The notes: generated from the letters alone by a model not told the origin. A DNA stretch of 64,000 bases from Sporosarcina luteola (GCF_007991495.1 NZ_BJYL01000034.1:1-64000); one strand, 5' to 3'. Numbered from the stretch's first letter, positions 17,970 through 27,618 are shown. Made by a program: numbers and translations.

Positions 17970-19667
17970 GTGTTAAGTGAAATTTCCATTCATAATTTTG
18001 CCATTATCGAGCATCTCGAAGTATCTTTTGAAGATGGACTAACCGTTTTGACAGGTGAAACAGGTGCTGGTAAATCCATTATTATCGATGCAGTTCAGCT
18101 TCTTGCCGGTGGAAGAGGATCACAGGAGTTCATACGCCATGGAGCAAAGAAGGCGGAGCTAGAAGGGATGTTTACAATTGAAGACGAGCAGCATCCCGTC
18201 TTCCAAAAGCTTTCCGAATTCGGGATAGAATACGAGGATGGAAGTATCATTCTGCGAAGAGATCTTAATTCGAATGGCAAAACGACGTGTCGGGTAAATG
18301 GCAAACTTGTAACGATTGCAAGTTTACGTGAAATTGGCTCGCAATTAATAGATATACATGGTCAGCATGATAATCAGGAACTGATGCATGAACGAGGACA
18401 TATACACCTGCTCGATCAATTTGCAGGACAACGGCTGGCAACTGCCCATGATAATTATTTAGAGGTATATAATCAATTCATCAAACTAAAGCGGAAACTT
18501 GAAACAGCAAATGAAAATGAGCAGCAAATCGCACAGCGGATAGATCTTTATTCTTTCCAGCTGAATGAAATTGATGCAGCAGAGCTTGTCATAGGCGAAG
18601 AGGAAGAGCTTGAAGAAGAAAAAATGAAACTTCAACACTTCAATCGACTTTTCGAAAGATTGAACACTGCGTATGAATCGATCAGTGGTGACCAACATGC
18701 ATTGGACTGGGTCGGCTCTGCGATGAGTGATTTGGAAGATGCAGCATCAATCGATAAAGAACTGGCCGAGCATGCCGAAGCTGTTTCAACGAGCTTTTAC
18801 ACCTTGCAAGACACTGCACATGAAATGAAGAACATTATCGACCGTATGGAGTTCGATCCGATGCGATTATCAGCAGTTGAAGATCGGCTTGCGCTACTCA
18901 CATCGCTGAAACGAAAATATGGCGCGTCGATAGAGGATATCCTCATTTATCGTGAGAAAATTGCGGATGGTCTTGATCAATTAGTAAATCGAGATGAACG
19001 GATTGCCCAAGAACAAGAAAAGTTCAATCAAATCATGAAAGACTTGGAAGTCGAAGCGAATGAGTTATCCATTATTCGACAAGAGGCGGCAACTCGATTG
19101 GAAGAAGCGATTATGCAACAATTAAAAGAGCTGCATATGGAAAAGTCCAAATTTAACGTCTCCATTACAAGAAAAGCTGCAAACACTTATGATGGCAACG
19201 GTTTTGATGAAGTTTCCTTCCTCATTTCCACGAATGTCGGAGAGCCGTTAAAACCACTCGTGAAAATTGCATCCGGCGGTGAACTGTCCAGGATCATGCT
19301 TGCGTTAAAAACGATTTTTTCAAAACATCAAGGCATCACTTCAATCATATTTGACGAAGTGGACACAGGCGTCAGCGGCCGTGTGGCACAATCGATTGCG
19401 GATAAGATTGCAATGGTTGCTACCCATTCCCAAGTTCTTTGCATTTCACATCTTCCGCAAGTCGCGGCAATGGCCGATCATCATTTGCTCATTAAAAAAG
19501 GAGTGAAAGATGATCGAACAATGACGGCTGTTTCAGAAATCTTTGATTTGGAAAGAACGAAAGAATTATCCAGAATGCTTTCCGGCGCAGAAATAACGTC
19601 CCTGACATTGCAACATGCGGAAGAACTTCTAACAATGGCGGACGAACGCAAATCATCTTTCCGTTAA
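17970..19667 (+). CDS. recN: DNA repair protein RecN
   Basis: A 565-residue SMC-like ATPase acting early in double-strand break repair. The Walker A motif GETGAGKS is near residue 30. A central coiled coil spans about residues 160-370, and the C-terminus has the ABC signature IASGGELSRIMLAL with Walker B IIFDEVDTGVSGR. GTG 17970 follows GAGGAGGT. Confidence 0.95.
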   Translation: MLSEISIHNFAIIEHLEVSFEDGLTVLTGETGAGKSIIIDAVQLLAGGRGSQEFIRHGAKKAELEGMFTIEDEQHPVFQKLSEFGIEYEDGSIILRRDLNSNGKTTCRVNGKLVTIASLREIGSQLIDIHGQHDNQELMHERGHIHLLDQFAGQRLATAHDNYLEVYNQFIKLKRKLETANENEQQIAQRIDLYSFQLNEIDAAELVIGEEEELEEEKMKLQHFNRLFERLNTAYESISGDQHALDWVGSAMSDLEDAASIDKELAEHAEAVSTSFYTLQDTAHEMKNIIDRMEFDPMRLSAVEDRLALLTSLKRKYGASIEDILIYREKIADGLDQLVNRDERIAQEQEKFNQIMKDLEVEANELSIIRQEAATRLEEAIMQQLKELHMEKSKFNVSITRKAANTYDGNGFDEVSFLISTNVGEPLKPLVKIASGGELSRIMLALKTIFSKHQGITSIIFDEVDTGVSGRVAQSIADKIAMVATHSQVLCISHLPQVAAMADHHLLIKKGVKDDRTMTAVSEIFDLERTKELSRMLSGAEITSLTLQHAEELLTMADERKSSFR

Positions 19668-19716
19668 TCGAAAGAATAAAATTTGCAAAAACAACAGAAA
19701 AAAATCAAGGTTATTG

Positions 19717-19742
19717 CGCATACTTCATGTATGCGTTTTTTA
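19717..19742 (+). terminator. Terminator after recN
   Basis: CGCATAC and GTATGCG pair around TTCAT and are followed by six T residues. Confidence 0.85.
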
Positions 19743-19814
19743 CATGATTTAACCTTTCATAAGTTCCGTCGTAACGGACATACCAATAGTATCTTAAAGC
19801 CGAGGAGGTGAACC

Positions 19815-20783
19815 ATGGGATGGAGTAGACGACTGAAGTTGTCCGTTTCGTTTGCCACGCTTTTGTTTTTCCTGCCGTTCCATGCGGAAGCATATGCAAA
19901 GTCGCAAGACCGGGTTATTCCGATGGGACACTCGATTGGGATTCAAATGGATTTGTCAGGAGTTTTCGTCACGAATGATGTGCTGATTCTTGGAAACCAA
20001 TGGCTAAAAGCTGGTGATTCCATTGACCAAATCCAAGGAACAGATGTCATTAGCTTGAAGGACTTCCAAAAAATCATGTCCAAAACTAAAAAGAACCAAA
20101 TCCCCATGAATATCAATCGAAACGGCACAGCGATTGAAATGCTTGTGGACGGAGATGCGATGAAACGTCTCCTTCCATTCCTGAAAGATCGAACAGAAGG
20201 AACTGGCACTTTAACGTATGTCGATCCACAAAGAGGGACGTATGGCGCCCTCGGCCATCAAATTGTTGACAGCTCCTTAAAATCACCACCATCTTTTCGT
20301 AACGGTGCGATTTACCTTTCAGAAATCGAGCAAATAAAGAAAAGTTCACCCGGAACACCGGGTTATAAGATTTCCTCCATCATCGACGATGAGGACTATC
20401 TTGGCACAATTCAGAGGAATGGTGTTTATGGCATTTTTGGAACTTGGAACGATGCCTATAAGAAAGTGTTAGCCGAACCGCTTGAAATTATGCAGCCCGC
20501 AGATTTACAAACAGGGGCAGCGGAAATTTTTACAACTGTAAAAGGGACGGAAGTCGAAACATTCTCCATCCGAATTACGCAGATTGATGAAGAACAATTC
20601 CATTTCGTATTAACTGATCAAAAATTACTTGAAACGACAGGTGGCATATTGCAGGGGATGAGCGGGAGTCCTGTCATTCAGGATGGTAAGTTTGTTGGCG
20701 CGGTAACCCATATGTTTGTCGATGAACCCAAAAAAGGCGCAGGTTTGTTTTTAATGACAATGCGTGACGGTGAAAAAAGATAA
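19815..20783 (+). CDS. spoIVB: SpoIVB peptidase (S55), compact form
   Basis: In sporulating Bacillus SpoIVB is secreted from the forespore and cleaves SpoIVFA, releasing SpoIVFB to process pro-sigma-K. This copy has 322 residues against about 425. An N-terminal signal or anchor helix (about residues 8-28) is followed directly by a short PDZ-like domain (SIGIQMDLSGVFV; KAGDSIDQIQG) and the S55 domain. The triad candidates are present: His148 in GALGHQI, Asp268 in LTDQKLL and Ser in GMSGSP (283/285). The long N-terminal region before the PDZ is missing, and the last residues after FVDEPKKGAG differ from the usual ending. GAGGAGGTG lies upstream of the ATG. Confidence 0.87.
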   Translation: MGWSRRLKLSVSFATLLFFLPFHAEAYAKSQDRVIPMGHSIGIQMDLSGVFVTNDVLILGNQWLKAGDSIDQIQGTDVISLKDFQKIMSKTKKNQIPMNINRNGTAIEMLVDGDAMKRLLPFLKDRTEGTGTLTYVDPQRGTYGALGHQIVDSSLKSPPSFRNGAIYLSEIEQIKKSSPGTPGYKISSIIDDEDYLGTIQRNGVYGIFGTWNDAYKKVLAEPLEIMQPADLQTGAAEIFTTVKGTEVETFSIRITQIDEEQFHFVLTDQKLLETTGGILQGMSGSPVIQDGKFVGAVTHMFVDEPKKGAGLFLMTMRDGEKR

Positions 20784-20786
20784 ATG

Positions 20787-20824
20787 AAAAAGGCCGATCC
20801 AGATGTAATGGATCGGCTTTTTTC
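20787..20824 (+). terminator. Terminator after spoIVB
   Basis: AAAAAGGCCGATCCA pairs with TGGATCGGCTTTTTT around a seven-base loop. Confidence 0.88.
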
Positions 20825-20900
20825 ATGAAATTCGTCGAATTGTAGCGAAACCATAATTCATTAGATCCATTTTTCATTAAAATGAAGGAATGTTTAATCA

Positions 20901-20911
20901 TTTGTCGAATT
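20901..20911 (+). promoter_or_regulatory. Candidate Spo0A-binding 0A box upstream of spo0A
   Basis: TTTGTCGAATT contains the 0A core TGTCGAA at 20903-20909, about 90 bases before spo0A. A near match (CGTCGAA) is at 20833-20839. In B. subtilis spo0A has several 0A boxes and autoregulates, so the position is plausible. A GAAT-type SigH -10 near 20940 is possible but weak. Confidence 0.5.
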
Positions 20912-20995
20912 TTCCCTTTACAGCAGTTTGTTTACATGTGAATATTGTATTCATGAAGGTTGTGTCATGGATAATAATGAGTAGGGGGAAATGGG

Positions 20996-21787
20996 ATGGG
21001 GAAATTGAAAATTGCAATTGCGGATGATAATAAAGAACTTGTGAAAACGATGAACTCTTATTTTCAGCAGCATCCGGAACTGGAAGTGATTTGGACGGCG
21101 CATAACGGTAAAGTATGTCTATCCTTGTTAGAGGAGAACAAGCCTGATTTGCTCCTGCTCGACATCATTATGCCGCATTTGGATGGAATTGCGGTTTTGG
21201 ATACGATTAAAGGAAATCCGGATATTGCGGATATGCATATCATCATGTTAACTGCATTTGGACAAGAAGATGTCATGGCGCAGGCGGGAAGTCTTGGTGC
21301 ATCCTATTTCATGTTAAAGCCGTTTGAGTTTGAAAGGTTAGTGACGCAAATCTTTCAAATTGCCGGAACCCAAAAACAAGTAAAGCCAACCATGCAAAGC
21401 ACTGTTGGGGTGGAAGACGAAGCACTGACGCAAAGGGCGCTTGACAATACAATTACATCGATTATTAAAGAAATCGGTGTGCCGGCACATATTAAAGGAT
21501 ATGCTTTCCTAAGAGAAGCAATCCAAATGGTGTACACAGATAATGATCTGCTTGGCTCGGTGACAAAAGTGCTTTATCCGGATATCGCTGAAAAATATAA
21601 GACGACTCCTTCCAGAGTTGAAAGAGCGATTCGACATGCAATTGAAGTAGCCTGGAATCGTGGTAACTATGATACAATTTCTAAAATATTTGGCTATACT
21701 GTTCATCATTTAAAAAGTAAACCTACCAATTCAGAGTTCATTGCAATGATTGCAGATAAAATCCGCCTTGAAAATGTGGCAAGCTAA
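20996..21787 (+). CDS. spo0A: Sporulation master response regulator Spo0A
   Basis: A 263-residue phosphorelay response regulator. The receiver domain has the acidic pair D10-D11, phosphoacceptor D56 in [13 protein letters not shown], the conserved Thr of MLTAFGQ and Lys of MLKPFEF. The C-terminal DNA-binding domain contains [16 protein letters not shown] and [20 protein letters not shown], the SpoA recognition helix region. Nothing in the protein appears degraded. The ATG follows GTAGGGGG. Confidence 0.97.
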   Translation: MGKLKIAIADDNKELVKTMNSYFQQHPELEVIWTAHNGKVCLSLLEENKPDLLLLDIIMPHLDGIAVLDTIKGNPDIADMHIIMLTAFGQEDVMAQAGSLGASYFMLKPFEFERLVTQIFQIAGTQKQVKPTMQSTVGVEDEALTQRALDNTITSIIKEIGVPAHIKGYAFLREAIQMVYTDNDLLGSVTKVLYPDIAEKYKTTPSRVERAIRHAIEVAWNRGNYDTISKIFGYTVHHLKSKPTNSEFIAMIADKIRLENVAS

Positions 21788-21812
21788 CAGCTCTTATTAA
21801 CTATTATTTCAG

Positions 21813-21845
21813 CGACGCCGGCGATAGCTTGGTGTCTTTTTTTAT
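21813..21845 (+). terminator. Terminator after spo0A
   Basis: GACGCC (21814-21819) pairs with GGTGTC (21831-21836), followed by a run of seven T residues. The stem is short. Confidence 0.6.
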
Positions 21846-21935
21846 ATTTTACCGAAAAGTGAATAATTACCTACACAAACGCCCGATTTATCTTTATAAT
21901 GAAAAGAATGGATATGATAAAACGGGGTGGCGGGA

Positions 21936-23504
21936 ATGCTAGTTCAAAATGATTTTTTTGATTTATATATTGTAGGTGAAAATGTAGTATTGGACTTGAA
22001 GAAAAATGGATATCCCTTGAAGTCCTTTGATATGATCACAAAGCAACATCCAAGAATAAAAATAACTTCATTTACCGCTCTCAGAAAGGCACTGACCGAG
22101 GTGGGTGACGGTCATTTAATAGGTTATTATGTGCCTGTTGTTGAAATTCAGATTTCAGCTAATAAAATGAAGGTTGAAGTCACTTTGAATGTCACTTTCT
22201 CGGAAATTGAGGCAAGAAGTCATGAATTGCTGAAAGAAGTAGAAAAGTCATTGGATGACTACGGAATTATATACGGAAAAGTCAAGCTGTCTGAAGAAGA
22301 CCTAGGGCCAGGAACAACCATCCTAGCAGCGGAAGGACGAGAACCGAAAAAAGGGCCTGACGCACAGATCACGTATATAAAAAAGCCGGAAAAACGACCT
22401 GTCATCCGGGAGGACGGCTCTGCAGATTATTATGAGATGAATTTTGTCACCCATGTAGAAACGGGGGATTGGCTAGGTGAAAAAATTCCTCCAGGCGAAG
22501 GGACGCCGGGGATGGATGTTTATGGGGATAAACTTGCTGCCATGCATGGAGATGACTTTAAACTTCGTTATGATCGGAAATCAGTCGCTGAGGTAGAAGA
22601 ACAGGGAAAGATCGTTCTTCGGGCGCTTCATGGCGGTGCGCTTGAATTCAGCGTCGATGATGTTGTCGGCGTCGGAAAACATCTAGTCATTAATGGGGAT
22701 GTAGGACCGGAAACAGGCTCCATCACATTTGATGGGGCAGTATCTGTCTTTGGAACCGTTTTGGCGGGCTACTCAGTGAAAGCGACTGGTGATATATCGA
22801 TTGAGGCAAATGAAGGCGTCACGAACGCAAAAGAGATCTGTTCTTCTGAAGGAGATTTGTATATAAAGGGCGGAGTTTTCGGAGGAGACGCCTCTCTTAT
22901 TGAAGCGAGCGGCGATATTTTCATTAAACATGCAAATAATTGCAAGTTATATGCACGGAATATCAATGTAGGCGTATATATATTAGGTTCCGAAGTTGTT
23001 GCGGAAAATGTTTTTGTCGATAAAAACAGAGGGAAAATTATTGGTGGCCGAATTGAAGCGCTGTACCGGATTGAATGTGGAGTTGCCGGAAATGCACATG
23101 AAAGATCTACACATCTGCTTGCTAAAGGAATCGACAAAGATATGATCTATCAAGAGATTCAACAGATGGCAGTGGAATTGAAAGAACTGCAAAAAACAAC
23201 AGTTCTGCTTGAAAGCCAGTTATCGCAATTCAATAATCAAAAGAGGGAACAATTTCAAGGGGAGCAGGCAGCTGCTTTTGACAAATTGAAATCACTTCTT
23301 GACTCAAGCCGTGAAAGAATTTTCGAACTTGATCGTGGAATACAAACAGGGCTCTACAAAATAAAGACGGCAATACCTCCGCAAATTGAAGTGGCACAAC
23401 AAGCTTACCCAGGCGTAATCATTCAAATTGGTTCAAAATCAAGTATGTTGAATAAGACGACGAAAGGTGTTTTTGAGGTTGTCGACAATACTCCAAACTT
23501 CTGA
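21936..23504 (+). CDS. DUF342 / FapA family protein
   Basis: A 522-residue protein of the DUF342 (FapA) family, whose members are polymer-like beta-helical proteins; some affect flagellar assembly, but the role is unclear. The central DUF342 region (about residues 150-390) has glycine-rich beta repeats such as LVINGDVGPETGSITFDGAV and GDIFIKHANNCKLYARNI. It is followed by a coiled coil (about 395-470) and a small C-terminal domain. ATG 21936 follows GGGGTGGCGGG; an in-frame GTG three codons upstream is within that site. It has no counterpart here in B. subtilis. Confidence 0.82.
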   Translation: MLVQNDFFDLYIVGENVVLDLKKNGYPLKSFDMITKQHPRIKITSFTALRKALTEVGDGHLIGYYVPVVEIQISANKMKVEVTLNVTFSEIEARSHELLKEVEKSLDDYGIIYGKVKLSEEDLGPGTTILAAEGREPKKGPDAQITYIKKPEKRPVIREDGSADYYEMNFVTHVETGDWLGEKIPPGEGTPGMDVYGDKLAAMHGDDFKLRYDRKSVAEVEEQGKIVLRALHGGALEFSVDDVVGVGKHLVINGDVGPETGSITFDGAVSVFGTVLAGYSVKATGDISIEANEGVTNAKEICSSEGDLYIKGGVFGGDASLIEASGDIFIKHANNCKLYARNINVGVYILGSEVVAENVFVDKNRGKIIGGRIEALYRIECGVAGNAHERSTHLLAKGIDKDMIYQEIQQMAVELKELQKTTVLLESQLSQFNNQKREQFQGEQAAAFDKLKSLLDSSRERIFELDRGIQTGLYKIKTAIPPQIEVAQQAYPGVIIQIGSKSSMLNKTTKGVFEVVDNTPNF

Positions 23505-24222
23505 CCCGTTAGTTTTTGCACATAGAGGCGCTTCCGGTAGTTGCTTTGAAAATACAATGAGTGCCTTTAAGGAAGCATTAAGGCAAGGGGCGGACGGTAT
23601 TGAACTGGATGTACAATTGACTAAAGATGGAGTTCCGATTATTTTGCACGATCCGGATTTATACAGAGTGGCTGGAATTGGAAAACCGATTTCTTCATTT
23701 TACTTCAGTGAATTGAAAAACGTTAAAGTCGGCAGGAAATTTTTACGTTCTTTTGCAGGACATCAAATCCCGACCTTAAGGGAAGTTGTTTCGTTTTGTG
23801 AAATGAATGGCTTGGCGTTGAATATAGAGTTGAAGGAAACCGTTTCGGAAAGGCCAGAATATTTAAGGGATATCCTTGATATCGCTTTATTATTAGATAA
23901 TATCCATCTTTCTTCATTTGATCCTGAAATCCTTGAGCTGGCAAAAAAACTTGAACCATCAATCGAAACAGCTTTGCTCGTGAAAAAGAAGACAACTGAT
24001 TGGGAAAACTTACTGGACTATTCATATGCGGACGGTTTTCATTTTCACAAAAGGCTTTTTAAAGAGCCTTTTATTAGCCAACTATCCGCGAGTGGGAAAT
24101 TATTGAGGATGTATGGGGTAACCGGAAAGGAAATATTCGTCCAAGAACCCCCTCCATTCATCCACGGGTGGATAACAGACTTTCCCGGCAGATTCAAAAA
24201 CGAGAAAAAGGACATCGGCTAA
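23467..24222 (+). CDS. yqiK: Glycerophosphodiester phosphodiesterase (GDPD)
   Basis: A 251-residue TIM-barrel phosphodiesterase that hydrolyses glycerophosphodiesters to glycerol-3-phosphate and an alcohol. It shows FAHRGASGSCFENTMSAF (catalytic His and Arg), GIELDVQLTKDG (metal Glu and Asp) and the second catalytic His in ILHDPDL. There is no signal peptide, so it is probably cytoplasmic. The start is uncertain: GTG 23467 lies inside the previous gene (38-base overlap), and TTG 23479 is possible. The symbol rests on synteny. Confidence 0.88.
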   Translation: MFLRLSTILQTSDPLVFAHRGASGSCFENTMSAFKEALRQGADGIELDVQLTKDGVPIILHDPDLYRVAGIGKPISSFYFSELKNVKVGRKFLRSFAGHQIPTLREVVSFCEMNGLALNIELKETVSERPEYLRDILDIALLLDNIHLSSFDPEILELAKKLEPSIETALLVKKKTTDWENLLDYSYADGFHFHKRLFKEPFISQLSASGKLLRMYGVTGKEIFVQEPPPFIHGWITDFPGRFKNEKKDIG

Positions 24223-24241
24223 GTTAGCTGATGTCCTTTTT
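24205..24241 (+). terminator. Terminator overlapping the end of the GDPD gene
   Basis: AAAAAGGACATCGGCTA pairs with TAGCTGATGTCCTTTTT; the stop codon lies within the loop side of the hairpin. Confidence 0.85.
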
Positions 24242-24279
24242 GATTCTCTGAAAAACCATCGTGACAGTAATCGTATATT

Positions 24280-24513
24280 TCAACTTTTGAACCGCTCTTG
24301 AACACGGCCCTTCCTACGATCTCTTCGCAAGAGGAAACCGGCAAAAAACGCAAGCCCTGCTCCGAACATAATAAGGCCTACTACGAACTGCAGCCAAATG
24401 AAAGGGAAGGGGTTGAATAGAACTCCGAAAAGTGAGTCCCGCATAAGCTTAATGCCCCCGGCAGTGATCAAAATAGGTATTAATAGAACGACAAATGCCG
24501 CCATACGAGCCAT
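24280..24513 (-). CDS. yqzF: DUF2627 membrane protein
   Basis: A 77-residue protein with two hydrophobic helices (about residues 5-22 and 38-62) and a basic C-terminal tail. Size, topology and location just upstream of bkdR on the opposite strand match YqzF of B. subtilis. The function is unknown. A ribosome site AAGGAGATTG is present upstream on the minus strand. Confidence 0.8.
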   Translation of the reverse strand: MARMAAFVVLLIPILITAGGIKLMRDSLFGVLFNPFPFIWLQFVVGLIMFGAGLAFFAGFLLRRDRRKGRVQERFKS

Positions 24514-24559
24514 ATTATCAATCTCCTTAACATTTTTTATTTTACCTGCTCAACAAATA

Positions 24560-24588
24560 TTGTCAAGAACCGTGCAATCGTGTATGAT
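24560..24588 (+). promoter_or_regulatory. Predicted SigA promoter for the bkd operon
   Basis: TTGTCA (24560-24565) and TATGAT (24583-24588) are separated by exactly 17 bases; each matches the SigA consensus at five of six positions. It lies about 50 bases before bkdR. No -24/-12 (GG-N10-GC type) SigL element is apparent in this interval. Confidence 0.7.
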
Positions 24589-24639
24589 GAGATTAGAATT
24601 GCAAAAGATTGCATGGTGCTAAAAGGAGATTGAATATCC

Positions 24640-26664
24640 TTGCAAAATGTTCTCATTGTTGGAGCAGGTTCCGGAGGCACAATTATACTGAACCTACTTC
24701 TTAACCTGAATTTTATGAATGTGAAGGCTATCGTTGACAAAGATGAACAGGCTCCAGGTTTGCACTTCGCCAGAAAGATGGGCATCAAACACGGATCCGA
24801 TTGGAAACCGTTTTTAACGGAAGATATTCAGATTGTCTTTGATGTGACTGGAGATAAGTCGGTAGTAAAGGAATTGATGGAGAGCATTCCTGCACATACA
24901 TTACTCATTCCTGGAACCGTAGCTAATCTTCTAGTTGGTTTATTAAATGAAAATGATCGGTTCATTCGCAGGATACAAACTGAGATGGACAGGCAACGCC
25001 TCATTTTCAATTCAATCGATGAAGGCATGATTGGAATCGATCGCGATGGAATCATTGATTTCATAAATGAAAGCGCTTGCAAGATGTTGGAAGTTTCTGA
25101 TTTTAACGCAATCGGAAAATCGATTTTTGACATCATACCTGAAAGTAAATTAGTGAGAGTGCTTCAGTCCGGCAAAGCTGAAGTGAACGATGAATTGATC
25201 CTTCCGAATGGTTTGGAAATAATCAGTTCGCGCTATCCGCTTATATCCGCCGATGGCGATACATTTGGAGCATTTGCAGTATTCAAGGATATATCTGAAG
25301 TTGTCAAATTAGCTGAGGAAATCATTGATTTGAAATCAGTGAAGACGATGTTGGAAGCGATTATCCATTCGAGCGACGACGCCATTTCTGTAGTAGATGA
25401 AAATGGTAACGGTGTACTTGTGAACCCTGCATATACTAGGATTACTGGCTTGTCCGAAGATGAGGTAATTGGAAAACCAGCCACGGTTGATATTAATGAA
25501 GGCGAAAGTATCCATATGAAAGTGCTGAAGACGAAAAAGCCTATACGCGGTGTGAATATGCGGATAGGTGAAGATAATCGGGATGTTATTGTAAATGTCG
25601 CGCCTATTATTGTCAATCGGCAGATGAAAGGCAGTATCGGAGTCATCCATGATATTACCGAAATGCGAAGTCTTATGAGAGAGCTTGATCTGGCAAGACA
25701 GACGATCCGAAAATTGGAATCGACGTACACATTCGCTGATATTCATGGAAGTTCCCCGGACATAGATCTCGCGATTGACCAAGCAAGAATAGCCGCGAAA
25801 TCGGACATTCCTGTTTTATTAAGAGGGGAAGCGGGCTCAGGAAAAGAATTATTTGCAAACGCCATCCATAGTGAAAGCTCCAGGAAATCTTATAATTTCA
25901 TCCGTGTGAATTGTGGAGCCATTGATCCTTCTGCTATGGAAAAGGAATTGTTTGGTGAAAGCGGAAGGTATGATAGTAATAAACCAATTAAGCCCGGCTT
26001 GTTCGAGGAAGCTGTCAGCGGCAGTATTTTCCTCGACGAAGTGACCGATCTCCCGCTGACAGTACAGGTTCGGCTTTTGTCCTATTTGAAGCAGAGGATG
26101 TTGCAAATGAACACTTCCGAACCTGTCAGAATCATTGCAGCCACTTCCAAAAATCTGGAAAAGGCGATTCATGAAGGAACATTCCACACGGAACTATACT
26201 ATGCCCTAACTCGCATTACAATCCAAATTCCTCCGTTGCGGACGAGAAAATCAGACATTCCCGAAGTAGTTAATCACTTATTAACGAAAGTGAATCAGGA
26301 ATTTGGAATGAATGTGGAAACGATATCGGACGAGGCGATGAATAAGCTTCAACAATACGATTGGCCGGGTAATGTGCGCGAACTTGAAAATGTTCTCAGT
26401 CGAGCGATGATTTATATTGAGCCTGCTTCCACTATTATTAAAGCCGAAGATATTAAGAAGTCGCTTTTTACGAATGAAATGAAAACGAGCGAAGAAATTC
26501 TTCCCGAAAAAAGTACGTTGGCATCCGTCATGGATGATTACGAGCGATCCGTTCTTGAAAAAGCCTTAGATGAGCATAATGGCAACAAGTCATTGACTGC
26601 AAATCGTCTCGGTATTTCATTGCGCTCCTTATATTACAAACTGGAGAAATACAAACTCATCTGA
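24640..26664 (+). CDS. bkdR: BkdR-like AAA+ enhancer-binding-type regulator lacking the GAFTGA loop
   Basis: A 674-residue regulator: N-terminal Rossmann-like domain (VLIVGAGSGGTIILNLL), two PAS domains (about residues 120-220 and 240-345), an AAA+ domain with Walker A RGEAGSGKE (about 395) and Walker B-like GSIFLDEV, and a C-terminal Fis-type helix-turn-helix (KSLTANRLGISLRSLYYKL). Family members activate Sigma-54 promoters through a GAFTGA loop. At that place this protein has ELFGESGRYDSNKPIKPG, with no GAFTGA. TTG 24640 follows AAAGGAGAT. It ends 16 bases before ptb, with no room for a separate -24/-12 promoter. Control of the bkd genes is inferred from context. Confidence 0.88.
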   Translation: MQNVLIVGAGSGGTIILNLLLNLNFMNVKAIVDKDEQAPGLHFARKMGIKHGSDWKPFLTEDIQIVFDVTGDKSVVKELMESIPAHTLLIPGTVANLLVGLLNENDRFIRRIQTEMDRQRLIFNSIDEGMIGIDRDGIIDFINESACKMLEVSDFNAIGKSIFDIIPESKLVRVLQSGKAEVNDELILPNGLEIISSRYPLISADGDTFGAFAVFKDISEVVKLAEEIIDLKSVKTMLEAIIHSSDDAISVVDENGNGVLVNPAYTRITGLSEDEVIGKPATVDINEGESIHMKVLKTKKPIRGVNMRIGEDNRDVIVNVAPIIVNRQMKGSIGVIHDITEMRSLMRELDLARQTIRKLESTYTFADIHGSSPDIDLAIDQARIAAKSDIPVLLRGEAGSGKELFANAIHSESSRKSYNFIRVNCGAIDPSAMEKELFGESGRYDSNKPIKPGLFEEAVSGSIFLDEVTDLPLTVQVRLLSYLKQRMLQMNTSEPVRIIAATSKNLEKAIHEGTFHTELYYALTRITIQIPPLRTRKSDIPEVVNHLLTKVNQEFGMNVETISDEAMNKLQQYDWPGNVRELENVLSRAMIYIEPASTIIKAEDIKKSLFTNEMKTSEEILPEKSTLASVMDDYERSVLEKALDEHNGNKSLTANRLGISLRSLYYKLEKYKLI

Positions 26665-26680
26665 TGAAGGAGAGCTGACA

Positions 26681-27589
26681 ATGTCAACACTCGATGCGCT
26701 AGTAGAAAAAACGGCATCTTCTGGCAACCGTGTTGTATCAGTCGCGTGTGCGGCTGATCCGGAAGTGCTTGAGGCTGTAGAAATGGCGATAATGAAAGGG
26801 ATTGCCTCTTTTCTACTTTATGATGATGAAGAGCGATTACGGAAGCTCATAATAGAGCGTTTCCCAGAATTGGAGAAACATCCGTATATCACAATTTTGC
26901 ATACCGACAATTCACAGGAAGCCGCAGAGAAAGCGGTGCGCGCAGTTTCAAGCGGTGAGGCGCAGGTGCTTATGAAAGGGAATTTGCCGACGGCAGTCGT
27001 ACTGAAAGCGGTATTGAATGCTGAATACGGCTTGCGCACAGGCAAAGTCCTTTCTCATGTTGCTGCATTTGAAGTGAACGGTTATGATCGATTGCTGTTT
27101 GTCACGGATGCGGGGATGAATATTGCGCCGAACCTTGAGGAAAAGGCACAAATTATCCGGAATTCCGTCGTGGTTGCAAGAGCTTGCGGCGTCACTGAAC
27201 CGATCGTTGCCCCACTTGCCGCAATCGAAACAATTAATCCCGCAATGGCGCCAACGACGGATGCCGCTTCTCTCGTCGTCATGAATCAAAGGGGACAGAT
27301 CAAAGACTGTATCGTCGACGGGCCGCTTGCGCTCGATAACGCAATATCAATCGAATCTGCAAGACATAAAGGGATTACGAGTGGAACAGCCGGGAAAGCG
27401 GATATCCTAGTCGTCCCTTCCATCGAAGCAGGAAACATCTTGTATAAATCGCTTATGTACTTTGCTAATGCGAAAGTCGGAGGGATTATACAAGGGGCCA
27501 GAGCGCCGATCGTTCTAACATCAAGATCGGACAGCGCTGAAACCAAGCTTTATTCATTGGCATTAGCCATTCAAACATCAAAAAACTAA
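26681..27589 (+). CDS. ptb: Phosphate butyryltransferase
   Basis: A 302-residue enzyme of the phosphotransacetylase/butyryltransferase family that swaps CoA for phosphate on branched or butyryl acyl groups. Motifs include [38 protein letters not shown] and a C-terminal [19 protein letters not shown]. With Buk it can make ATP from acyl-CoA. The ATG has AAGGAGAGC upstream. It is the first enzyme gene of the operon. Confidence 0.93.
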   Translation: MSTLDALVEKTASSGNRVVSVACAADPEVLEAVEMAIMKGIASFLLYDDEERLRKLIIERFPELEKHPYITILHTDNSQEAAEKAVRAVSSGEAQVLMKGNLPTAVVLKAVLNAEYGLRTGKVLSHVAAFEVNGYDRLLFVTDAGMNIAPNLEEKAQIIRNSVVVARACGVTEPIVAPLAAIETINPAMAPTTDAASLVVMNQRGQIKDCIVDGPLALDNAISIESARHKGITSGTAGKADILVVPSIEAGNILYKSLMYFANAKVGGIIQGARAPIVLTSRSDSAETKLYSLALAIQTSKN

Positions 27590-27618
27590 AACGGACTATC
27601 CCAAGGAGGAACAACATC

